Source of the DNA: Pempheris klunzingeri
Taxonomy: Eukaryota > Chordata > Actinopteri > Acropomatiformes > Pempheridae
Direction: 5' to 3'
DNA length: 64,000 nt
NCBI RefSeq assembly: GCF_042242105.1
Contig: NC_092035.1
Span: forward strand, 55,001 to 119,000
Of the stretch, positions 9,990 to 19,378 are shown piece after piece. Below the pieces are notes generated by a model, which worked only from the letters and a program-made list of their open reading frames with translations, did no database searches and was not told the origin of the DNA. The number at the start of each line of letters is the position of its first letter. Within the stretch, counting starts at the first letter, position 1. Position numbers and translations under genes: made by a program.

Positions 9990-12430
9990 AGGACCCAGCA
10001 CGTCTTCAAGGGTCTCTGAAACATTTCAAGGCATCTCCAAGGACCACATAACCCCCCATAGACCTATTTAACCTTCCCACAGACCTCCTGGCACCATTTC
10101 AAGAAATGCCTGGTTAAAGACCCCTTCAACCTCTTCCTTCTCAAGGCCCTTCATGGAGCTCTTCAAGAACTTCTGGAAAACCTTCAAGATTCATTGGAAC
10201 CCCCTAAACAAGATGAGACTCTTCAAGGACCCCGGAACCACTGTAAGGACCTCTAGTGTCTTCTCAAGAACCTCTTCAGTGATTACCGAAGCATTTTCAA
10301 GGATCCATGGAACCTGTTCAATGACCTGTAGTAACTTCTCAAGGACCAGGTGGTCCACATCAGAGTGTCAGTCCTGTTCATTTATAAACCTTCTTACCAA
10401 ACTCCATTGGAAAAAGTCTGTTTTCTGAACCACTGTGACTCATGCTCTCTGGAGTTCAGCCTTTCTTTCATTCATTATTCTACTTCAGAGCTTCATTGGA
10501 AAAAGGGTGATTTTAAGCTGCAGTTAAAACCTCCAGGTTTTCAACTTTCTCAAAGTAGGAGATGTGAGTGACAGACTGAATGTCTGTGACCCTTCTGCCC
10601 CCTCCCACCCCTGCAGCCCCCCCGTTCAGGCTGAGGAATGAGTGTACACGTCCTCACATGTGTGTCATTATCCCGCTGAGACTCTCACATCCAAACATGT
10701 TCAGCTCACAGCAGGAGATGTTCCTGTTTTTAATCCTGAGGGACTCAAACCAAACTCTGTGCAAAAAACCATGAATTTTAGTTGAAGTTTCACTCTTCGC
10801 ATCTGGTTAAAAACACATCACTGGTTTTCTGTCTGTCGTTCAGCGCTGAGATTTTTCCTCAGCGTTAATGTTTCTGTGAATAGCTTTCCCATCATCCTTT
10901 GCTCTGCATTGATTCATGGTGCTCTGAGGAGCTGATTTGAGATCAAATAAACATCCTGGAACTCCTCAAGGCCCTATGGAACCTTCTTAAGGAACATTTA
11001 ACCCTTGTAACGGGTTACACAGCTGGAGACCCTTGAAATTTCTTCAAGGACTCCTTGGCCAACTCCAGTGATATCTGGAACATCGTCAATGAACCCTGGA
11101 ACCACTCAGTGACCACTCAATGCTCTTCAAGGAACTATTAAGGAACATATTACACTAGAACAACAGAACTACAGAAGAACCCCAGGAACACCTTCCAGGA
11201 CTTTTGGAACCTCTTCAAAAACCTCTGCAAAGCCCTTAAGGACCCTCAGACAGCTCATGGGACGAGTAGGTGAATGTTCTGGGTGCTCTGGTGACTCTTA
11301 TTGGCTTGTTAAAAACGCTCAAACCTGATCAGGAAAAGGATTCAGGATGGGGTACGGATTCAGCCAATCAAAGGAAGTATTGTAATAATTAATGTAACGC
11401 TTCATAATCAATAATAACTCCTGTTTTAATAGGAGTTCAGAGACAGAGCAGCTTAAATCGAGCATATTTTGAATGGAGTTCTGCCTGTAAGGAGACAGAC
11501 TGAGGCTGTAGTTTGTTATTCAAGGACTGAAAGAAAATAAATGAACTTTGGTCCAATAACAAGTGACAAAGTCTGTCTGAGCGCGCTCAGTGGCGAGGAT
11601 GGTCCTCCGAGGCCTCAGCAGCTGATTGGCTGGTAAAGATGTGCTAAAATGAGGAGACGTGACCTCTGACCCCGCTGCTGTTCAGCACCACAGAAGAACA
11701 AACGAACACCTCAGTGTGAACCGTCTGCCGCCTGCTGACCTCTGACCCCGAGTCAGCTCATGTTTACCGTCACCGTGACCAGACCCTCCGTCTCCACGGT
11801 AACCAGGGGCCCGGCGTCTGATTGGCCCAGAGCAGAGCCCCTATCCCTGTTTGTTTCCTTAACACCAGAGAAGAAGAAAACCTGCTGCTCACATTTCACT
11901 TCCTGTTTCCAAAATAAAAGCGTGAGCAGAGTTTCCTCTGAGCGATGCGTTCAGGCGTCCAAAGAGAAATCAGACAGCTCAGCTGTTGATGGTGATGAAG
12001 ACGCCGCCTACTTCTACTCCACTACATCTAGTAGTACTTTTACTGTAGGAACGCAGTATTTGACTGTGTACTTGTAGTACTTTTACTGCTAACAGTTTTT
12101 TACTGTGTACTTTTCTGTGTACTTGTAGTACTTTAATCAGTCAGAATGCAGGCGGGACATCTGTGGCTCCAAAATCAAGGACTTGGGTCTCTCAGGGAGT
12201 CCTGGAACTACCTTGGTGACTCCTGGAGCCTCTTTAAGGACCCCACAGCCTCCTCAAGGACTCCTGGAACTTACTAAAAGACACTGAGACCTCTGGAAAG
12301 ATACCTGGACCATCTTCAAGGACACTCTAGCCTCCAAAAAGACCCTTCGAACATACTGGAGGACTCAATGAACTCCCTCAAGGCCCCTTAATTTACTCAA
12401 GCACCCCTGGAACATCCTCAAGGACCCAGA
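9990..12430. repeat. Diffuse degenerate repeat clusters of a CAAGGACC-CTGGAACC word
   Basis: Three clusters (about 9990-10340, 10955-11240 and 12175-12430) consist of irregular variants of CTCAAGGACCCCTGGAACC spaced roughly 20-35 bp apart. They look like one ancient minisatellite that decayed and was split by insertions, including the duplicated segment at 11315-11610. No coding exon was found here. The short open frame at 11760-12077 has no recognisable similarity. Confidence 0.6.
11315..11610. repeat. Duplicated segment, copy 2 (partner at 9510-9775)
   Basis: The second copy of the segment described at 9510-9775, with the same order of landmarks ending in GTCTGAGCGCGCTCAGTGGC. It contains about 60 extra bases before that last word. 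Confidence 0.75.
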
Positions 12431-13319
12431 CCCTCCCCAGGCCCTGCTGACACAAAGTGGAGAACAGGTGAAGTGCGACACCTGGTGGCCAAATGATGAA
12501 ACTGTGTCTTTTATGTTTTTGTTAAATTTGCATTTACTGCTCCCTTTCAGAACTTCATTGGTAATGTAGCACCTGTGGGAAAATGTATGTAATGTGGGAA
12601 ATGTAGGATCAGTGTTTTTTATCTGTCTCCCCACAACAACGGCTGTCTGTCACCGACTTTTTCTATTAATATAACAAGGAAATGTTGTCATTTGTTTCTC
12701 GTCAAAATAACCGACATGACGATCTTACCGATAACCAACCGATAACCAACTGATAACCAACCGATAACCAACTGATAACCAACCGATAACCACAGGCCGC
12801 AGGCCAGACCCGTCGTGTTTCATTCACTTGAAGAAATATTGTCTGTGAACGTAATCCAGGCAGCAATTATCACCGCAGTCAGAAAAACAGTAATAAAAAG
12901 TTATTTCTAGGAGACACGGTTGCCATGAGAAACCAAAGTCAATGTTCGGAGTTCGAATAACGAGTCCGTTAGTTACATACTGTAAATGTTAACCTGATGT
13001 CACTCACGTTACCTAACTTTTAGCGTAACATCACATACGTCATTTGTAAGCAGACATTACGTACGTAATGTAACTTTGATATCTTTTACGCCACGTGTTA
13101 CGTCATATTCACCTTTAACGTTTAACAGAACTAACGTCACATATGTAACATAACTTGTAACAAAACATCACGTAGGTAACTTTTAACTTAACTTATATCA
13201 CCTGTGTAACGTAACATTTTGGTTGTGGACTCATGTGGACTCTCAGCTGTTGCTGCAGCTGTTTTGTTGAAGCAGCTTCTGTTCACATGACTGTTTACTG
13301 GACACATTGCTGCTGTTGG

Positions 13320-13320
<1 letters not shown>
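12431..13320. other. Intergenic with short tandem repeats
   Basis: No gene seen. At 12727-12792 there is an 11-bp repeat (ACCGATAACCA and ACTGATAACCA variants). At about 12970-13220 there is a loose ACGT/GTAAC-rich stretch resembling a decayed version of the array at 15355-15790. Confidence 0.55.
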
Positions 13321-13371
<51 letters not shown>

Positions 13372-13576
13372 CACACACACACACACAGTAACACACACAC
13401 AGTAACACACACAGTAACACACACACACACACAGTAACACACACACAGTAACACACACACAGTAACACACACAGTAACACACACACACACACAGTAACAC
13501 AGTAACACACACACACACAGTAACACACACACACACACACACACAGTAACACACACACACACACACACAGTAACAC

Positions 13577-13615
<39 letters not shown>

Positions 13616-13778
13616 CACACACACAGTAACACACACACACACACAGTAACACAGTAACACACACACACAGTAACACACAATGTAACACACACACACACAC
13701 ACACAGTAACACACACAGTAACACACACACACACACACACAGTAACACACACAGTAACACACACACACACACACACAC
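13321..13778. repeat. (AC)n / AGTAACAC compound microsatellite
   Basis: A long tract of AC dinucleotides punctuated by AGTAACAC words. Open frames on the minus strand across it are low-complexity by-products. It directly precedes the truncated 5' edge of the LINE copy at 13789. Confidence 0.97.
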
Positions 13779-13788
13779 TCGGGAACAT

Positions 13789-15119
13789 TTGGGATCAAAG
13801 GTCTTATTTGATCAGGATTTGTCCTTTAACTCCCACATTAAACAGATTTCTAGAACTGCCTTTTTCCATCTACGTAATATTGCCAAAATCAGGCCCATCA
13901 TATCCACTGATGATGCAGAAAAATTGGTCCATGCATTTGTCACTTCTAGGTTGGACTATTGTAACTCCTTACTATCAGGCTGCCCCAATAAGTCGTTAAA
14001 GACTCTCCAGTTGGTCCAGAACGCTGCTGCTCGTGTTCTGACGAGAACTAAAAGAAGAGACCACATTTCTCCTGTACTGGCTTCTCTTCATTGGCTTCCA
14101 GTAAAATCTAGAATAGAGTTTAAAATCCTTCTCCTTACCTACAAGGCTCTTAAGGGTCAGGCCCCATCATCTCTTAAAGAGCTCATAGTACCGTACTACC
14201 CCACTAGAGCACTGCGCTCCCAGAATGCAGGTCTACTGGTGGTTCCTAAAGTCTCCAAAAGTAGTTCAGGAGCCAGAGCTTTCAGCTATCAGGCTCCTCT
14301 CCTGTGGAACCTCCTTCCAGTTTGGGTTCGGGGGGCAGACACCCTCTCTACATTTAAGAGTAGACTAAAAACCTTCCTTTTTGACAAAGCATATATTTAA
14401 GGGCTGGATCAGGCCTTAGACCAGCCCCTAGTTATGCTGCTATAGGTTCAGACTGCCGGGGGACTCCTATGGTGCACTGAGCTCCTCTATTCTCTCTCCT
14501 CCTCTTCCTCTCCATCGTTATGTCTCATGTCAGTCAAATGTCTGCCTCTAACTTGCTATCTTCCCCGGAGCGTTTCTGTGCTTTCTCATCTCTCAGGTTC
14601 CTGTGGATCCTGTGGATCCTGGTCCTGGCCCTGCTGATGTGGTTCTCTGGTTCCTGCGGGTCCTGGTCCCGGTCCCGCTGATGTGGTTCTCTGGTTCCTG
14701 TGGATCCTGGTCCTGGTTCTGCTGATGTGGTTCCCTGGTTCGTATGGATCCTGGTCCTGGCCCCGCTGATGTGGTTCTCCACCAGCCAATGGATGTGCGT
14801 CTGTCCAAGGCTACAGCCTGTCCGTCCTTGGGAGCTGGATCTCTCCTTCACTGTGGTGCTCCCGGAGGTTTCTCTTTTCCCACTGGGTTTTTTGAGTTTT
14901 TCCTTCCCGAAGAAGGAGGGTCATAAAGGGCAGGTGATGCCTCGGACTGATCCATCGGACTGATCCACTGGCCTCATCGACTGCTGGACTCTTTATTAGA
15001 TTGCTTGTTTGCTTACACTTGTTTATTTCAGTGAACTTTGTAAAGCACTATGAGACACTCTGTTGTGATATTGGGCTATACAAATAAAATTGAATTGAAT
15101 TGAATTGAATTGAATTGAA
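13789..15119 (+). mobile_element. 5'-truncated L2/CR1-like LINE with the C-terminal reverse transcriptase portion
   Basis: The open frame at 13789-14400 encodes about 200 residues typical of the end of fish non-LTR retrotransposon ORF2. It includes LDYCNSLLSG, LQLVQNAAARVLT, HWLPVKSRIEFKILLLTYKAL, and the closing FKSRLKTFLFDKAY. The 3'UTR follows and ends with CTATACAAATAAAATTG plus (AATTG)n at about 15090-15119, a standard LINE tail. The frame is intact to its stop but lacks the endonuclease and the catalytic RT core, so the copy is dead on arrival. The 3'UTR holds a small minisatellite (14586-14785). Confidence 0.92.
14586..14785. repeat. Minisatellite of about 52 bp within the LINE 3'UTR
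   Basis: Roughly four imperfect units containing GGTTCCTGTGGATCCTGG, CCTGGCC or TCCCGGT, and GCTGATGTGGTTCTC. It lies wholly inside the LINE 3' region, like the amplification at 8078-8462. Confidence 0.85.
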
Positions 15120-15354
15120 AAGGTCGAGTGGTTTAATGTGACTGAAAACACATAAACACATAAACATAAACACGGCAACCAGCACAGCAGGAAGTCAAGT
15201 GACGTCACATAAAGAGCGACTGTTACCAAGGAGACCGCTGCTCTACTATATTTTACCTTTACGTCACGTGTACAACGTCTAACGGTCTTATTTTAACACA
15301 GACATTCACGTTTTCTTCAACTTAACCAAACTGCGATTGTTTCACAGCGTTAAC

Positions 15355-15790
15355 TTACGTAACTTACGCAATATAAGGCAACGCAACTTACACAACGCAA
15401 CGCAACTTATGTAACGTAACGCAACACAACTTATGTAACATAACGCAACGCAACGTAACGTAGTGTAAAGCAACGTAACGCAACACAACGCAACGCAACG
15501 TAACGTAGTGTAAAGCAACGCAACGCAGCGCAACGCAACGCAACGCAACGCAACGTAACGTAGTGTAAAGCAATGTAACGTAACGCAACGTAACGTAACG
15601 TAACGTAACGTAACGTAACGTAACGTAATGCAACACAACTTATGTAACATAACAAAACGCAACGCAACGCAACGCAACGCAACGCAACGCAACGCAACGC
15701 AACGTAACGTAACGCAACATAACGCAACGCAACATAACGTAACGTAGTGTAAAGTAATGTAACGCAACGCAACGTAACGTAACACAATGT
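15355..15790. repeat. AACGC/AACGT five-base satellite
   Basis: A tandem array of five-base words AACGC, AACGT and AACAT with interspersed GTAGTGTAAAGC units. It is rich in CpG. The minus-strand open frames across it are by-products of the 5-bp period. It lies about 370 bp upstream of the MuRF-like gene. Confidence 0.95.
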
Positions 15791-16157
15791 CTTTTTAGTT
15801 TCTGGTTTATCTTTGTTTTTGTTTTGTTGCTTTCCGACAGTTTTTTATATGAAACAGAAAATGTGTCAAACATGAATTTACAGAAACAAACAGTCCGGAG
15901 GGTAAAAACACGTTTGTGAGGACTTCATGTCTGAATCCAGAAACAGGAACCTCGTGCTGTTGGAGGTCAGTGGGGGGGGGGGGCATGTGCCGGGAGTCTA
16001 TTTTCTCCGAATCAGTGTGACAAACAGCCAAAGGGGGGTCGGTGTCCCCCCCCCAGGCTATAAAGGCTGGGCGCTTTGTGGCGGCAGCAGACTGAAATAA
16101 ACCACAGAGGAACAGACACCGAAGCACCAGAAGAGGACGAATAGGACGAAGAGGAGC
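15791..16157 (+). promoter_or_regulatory. Promoter and 5'UTR of the MuRF-like gene, TATA box at 16059
   Basis: TATAAA at 16059-16064 lies about 95 bp upstream of the ATG, with a plausible transcription start near 16090. Upstream there is an E-box-like CATGTG within a G-rich tract at about 15975-15992 and a CTATTTTC word near 15999. These fit a muscle-type TATA promoter but are not proof. Confidence 0.6.
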
Positions 16158-17174
16158 ATGGACATCCAGACGGGTCAGCTGGTGCGTCCTGTCGGCGCCA
16201 TGGAGAGTCTGGAGACGCAGCTCAGCTGCCCCATCTGCCTCGACATGTTCACCAAGCCCGTGGTCATCCTGCCCTGCCAGCACAACCTGTGCCGCGGCTG
16301 CGCCAACGACCTGTACGAGTCCAGGAACCCCTACCGCTACTCCGGGGGCACCTTCCGCTGCCCCACCTGCCGCTTCGAGGTGATCCTGGACCGCCACGGC
16401 GTCTACGGGCTGCAGAGGAACCTGCTGGTGGAGAACATAATTGACATTTACAAGCAGCAGCAGGAGAGCCAGGGGGGCGGCGGCGAGGACCCCCCCCTGA
16501 AGGACAAAGACGCCAAAGAACCGAAGTGTAAGGAGCACGAGGACGAGCGCATCAACATCTACTGCGTCAGCTGCCAGACGCCGACCTGTTCCATGTGCAA
16601 GGTGTTCGGCCAGCACAAAGACTGTGAGGTGTCGCCGCTGCACACTGTCTACCAGAGCCAGAAGAACGAGCTGCGCTCCGCCGTGGAGCTGCTCGCCGTC
16701 GGGAACGACTGCGTCCAGGCCGTCATGGCGCAGATGGACGACACCTGCAAAGTGATCGAGGAGAACGCAGAGGTGCAGCGGCGGCGGCTGGGCGAGAGCT
16801 GCGACCTGCTGCACGCCATCCTGGAGGAGCGGAAAGGCGAGCTGCTGGAGCGGATCGACTGCGAGGAGCAGGAGAAGATGGCGGCGCTGCGGGGCCTCCA
16901 GGACCAGTACCGGCAGCAGCTGCAGCTCAGCACCCAGCTGCAGGACCGGCTGACGCAGAGCCTGCAGGCGGCCGGCGCCGCCAGCTTCCTGCTGAGCGCC
17001 CGCAAGCTGCAGGAAGAGGCCCGACAGGCGGCCCACGACGCCACGCTGCAGCGGCCTGAGCCAGGGTACGAGAGCCTGGAGCACCTGAGCCTGGACACCC
17101 GGGAGGCCGAGGCCCTGCTGGCCCGCATGGACTTTAGACGGGGGGGCGAGGAGGAAGACCATGAGGCCGACTGA
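16158..17174 (+). CDS. Muscle RING-finger (MuRF) E3 ubiquitin ligase, TRIM63/54/101-like, intronless
   Basis: MuRF proteins ubiquitinate sarcomeric proteins and associate with the M-line, titin and microtubules. The 338-aa product has a complete C3HC4 RING (C24, C27, C40, H42, C45, C48, C68, C71). The MuRF family signature DRHGVYGLQRNLLVENIIDIYK follows at about 79-99. A B-box 2 (C124, H127, C136, C139, C144, C147, H153) comes next, then a long coiled coil (about 165-275) and a COS-like end (RPEPGYESLEHL). The first ATG at 16158 is used; the one at 16200 would also keep the RING. The gene is one uninterrupted frame, whereas mammalian TRIM63/54/55 have several exons, so this is either a fish intronless lineage or a retrocopy that kept a promoter. 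Similarity is split between MuRF1 and MuRF3, so I give no paralogue symbol. The acidic tail is short. AATAAA follows at 17377. Confidence 0.94.
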   Translation: MDIQTGQLVRPVGAMESLETQLSCPICLDMFTKPVVILPCQHNLCRGCANDLYESRNPYRYSGGTFRCPTCRFEVILDRHGVYGLQRNLLVENIIDIYKQQQESQGGGGEDPPLKDKDAKEPKCKEHEDERINIYCVSCQTPTCSMCKVFGQHKDCEVSPLHTVYQSQKNELRSAVELLAVGNDCVQAVMAQMDDTCKVIEENAEVQRRRLGESCDLLHAILEERKGELLERIDCEEQEKMAALRGLQDQYRQQLQLSTQLQDRLTQSLQAAGAASFLLSARKLQEEARQAAHDATLQRPEPGYESLEHLSLDTREAEALLARMDFRRGGEEEDHEAD

Positions 17175-17376
17175 GAGCAACGACAGTAAGGACGGACGCT
17201 TGAGGAGGAAAACGGAGACGTGGAAACGTTTTTTATTCGTACAAAATGAAACATTTTGTATTTGACTTTTTATACTTTTCTATTTCTAAATGTTTGCGTC
17301 ATGCAGGTCTGGACAAAGTCCACCGACCGAGTTTCTGTCTGTCTGTGAAACGGTTGAAATGTCTTCTGAAGGTGTG

Positions 17377-17382
17377 AATAAA
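17377..17382 (+). terminator. Polyadenylation signal of the MuRF-like gene
   Basis: AATAAA about 200 nt after the TGA, followed by a T-rich stretch. Confidence 0.75.
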
Positions 17383-17479
17383 GTTTTATTTGACCATCAG
17401 CTGTGTGTGTGTGTGTGAAGGCGTGAGTAAAGTTTTATTTCCGTCTCTGTGCCGACCCGTCAGCTCTCAGGGACTCTCC

Positions 17480-17585
17480 CAGCCTCTATTTAGCGGAGCA
17501 CATGTTTTCCTATATTTACCGGGGCAGTGAACGCCTCCTGGCCTTACTTAGTCGTCTGAGACCGCGGCCTATTTTTACTGAGTGG
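17480..17585. promoter_or_regulatory. Cluster of MEF2-like and E-box words downstream of the MuRF-like gene
   Basis: Within about 100 bp are CTATTTAG (17486), CACATG (about 17499), CTATATTTAC (17510) and CTATTTTTAC (about 17569). The two ten-base words match the MEF2 consensus YTAWWWWTAR at nine of ten positions. The block is more GC-rich than its flanks. Its placement next to a muscle gene makes an enhancer possible. Confidence 0.3.
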
Positions 17586-18672
17586 TGAGAGGACAGGAAT
17601 AACTCTGGGGGGGGGGGGGCATGCTTATGGACTGAGGCATGCTGGGAAACAGACGGAGGCTGTTATCAGGCCTGTTTGGGGAGTCACATGACCCTCCCAG
17701 CCTGATAATAGTTAACAGATACCACCTTAAATCAGCTGACTGATGACTGATCCCAGGACAGCTAGTGTGAGTCACACATGATAAAAACCCAAACTGACAG
17801 CAGCAGTTCTGCTGATTTGACCTCCTGATGCTGAATTCATTCATTCATTCATTCACTCAGTGGTAAAGGGGAACACCACTGTTTCTAACTAAGTGTTGGA
17901 ACTGGTCCAGTAGATCACCTCAGCCAGCAGCCACCAAACGGGCTGCAATGGCTGCAACGTGATCCTTTGGGACAACTGCACCTGATCAGTAACGAAAGTA
18001 ATAAAAAATTCTCTAATAATTCTCTCTCTCATTATTCTGGCATTCACGCAAATAGAAATAATTTTGGTAATCCTAACTCACCTAAAACAAGAAAAGTTTA
18101 GTCTGATTTAATGTCAGACAGTGAGAAAAAAAAGATTATGTGTCTTTTTATACAGTGTATGTAAACTTCACCTCTCTGCAGCGTCGGGGCGCCATCTAGT
18201 GTCCTGATGGTGGAAGTGGAAGTGGAACTGATGGCAGTTTCCTGTCCCTCACTGAGAGCCAATCAGAGGAAGGAGGAGATGATGATGGAGACCAGGATCT
18301 GAGCTCAGGTGGTTCCTCTCCAGGTCAAAGGGTCTAAGCACCATGGAGCACAGGGAGGACTTTGCTGGACCAGGAACAGAACCTGAACCAGGACGAGGTC
18401 AAAGCCTCCTAGAAAATTCTGTAAATGGGATTATTCACCAATAAAGACAGCAGCCCTTAGGAGTGAAGCTGCTGTCTGCAGGACTAGAGAGTCTAAACTG
18501 TAAACTGGAACGTCTCAGGTCAGGATCCATCGACCCATTTTACTCATGGCCATTTAAAATCGGAATCACTTTTGTTGATAAATGTCTGACCTGTGTAGGA
18601 CCGTGTCCGTTGACATCTATTAGTTGAATTAGATGTAGCTCACCTGTCTTTGTTGTTGTTGTGTGTTTGCAG
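17586..18672. other. Intergenic with a dispersed repeat; no gene seen
   Basis: Contains (ATTC)n at about 17832-17855 and one copy of a 95-bp dispersed repeat (17892-17990, partner at 39374-39470). The rest is unassigned AT-rich sequence. Sequence at 18290-18480 may be decayed NLR-gene DNA upstream of the orphan leucine-rich-repeat exon, but I could not establish this. Confidence 0.5.
17892..17990 (+). repeat. Dispersed 95-bp repeat, copy 1
   Basis: GTGTTGGAACTGGTCCAGTA, then GATCACCTCAGCCAGCAG, CCACCAAACGGGCTGCAATG, and CGTGATCCTTTGGGACAACT appear in the same order and almost unchanged at 39374-39470. The first half also occurs, inverted, at about 4300-4340. The terminus resembles those of the foldback elements. 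Confidence 0.85.
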
Positions 18673-18850
18673 GCTGTCAGGCTGTCTGGTCACTGAGGAA
18701 GGCTGTGCTGCTCTGGCCTCAGCTCTGAGCTCCAACCCCTCCCATCTGAGAGAGCTGGACCTGAGCTACAACCATCCAGGAGCCTCAGGAGAGAAGCTGC
18801 TGTCTGCTGGACGGGACGATCCACAGTGGAGTCAAAGCGTCGAGCCGTGT
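18673..18850 (+). pseudogene. Orphan leucine-rich-repeat exon of a fish NLR (NLRC3-like) gene
   Basis: Behind a good acceptor (TTTGCAG at 18672) the frame reads LSGCLVTEEGCAALASALSS, then HLRELDLSYNHPGASG and EKLLSAG. This is the ribonuclease-inhibitor-type LRR exon of the large fish-specific NLR-C family, intracellular pattern-recognition proteins. The exon runs into a TG microsatellite where a donor would be expected. No FISNA, NACHT or further LRR exons are nearby, so it is a stranded fragment. Confidence 0.75.
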
Positions 18851-18944
18851 GCTCAGTGTGTGTGTCTGTGTGTGTGTGTGTGTGTGTGCAGGATAAAGGT
18901 CGGGAGAGGTTCCTTTTAACAAACGACAAAGAAACGCATCCATT

Positions 18945-19102
18945 TTTCTGTTAAAGGGGAGTTTTTTCTCATTCAAGTTTGGATTGTTGAATCTTAAGTC
19001 TGAATCAAAGAGTTTGGTCTGAGCTGCTCTTTATGGAAACAGTCTGAATCATGTTTGCTATGAACAGGTGCTGTATAGATAAAGATTGACTGATTGATTC
19101 GG
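18945..19102 (+). mobile_element. L2-like LINE 3' end
   Basis: CTGTTAAAGGGGAGTTTTTT, then GAGTTTGGTCTGAGCTGC, CTTTATGGAAACAG, and TAGATAAAGATTGACTGATT parallel the 3' end at 8450-8656 and terminate in the same type of tail. It is severely 5'-truncated. Confidence 0.75.
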
Positions 19103-19378
19103 CTTCGTCTTGATGCACACTGGAGCACAATCTGAGATTTATCTTTCATACTGCAGCTGAACTTAGACGAGAGTTTAAAATAAAGTTAGAAACTGGACCT
19201 CCTATTCTGCCCGTCAGAGTAAAACACCTTCAGGCTGAGGATCTGAGCCCCCCCCCCCCCCCCCACTGTAACCTGAGTCTGAGTGAGTGGTCCCCCCCAG
19301 GTGGAAGGACATTCCTGGACCAGCAGCGGCAGGTTTCCATCAGCAGGAATGTTTTAAAGTCTCAGAGACGGTGAAGAC

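Noticed and set aside
13789-14400. A host gene encoding about 200 residues
   Set aside because: The peptide matches the C-terminal end of fish LINE ORF2 and is followed by the LINE 3'UTR and tail.
15807-17180. A 457-codon minus-strand frame
   Set aside because: It is antisense to the GC-rich MuRF-like gene. The sense strand carries the RING and B-box ligands, so this is a shadow frame.
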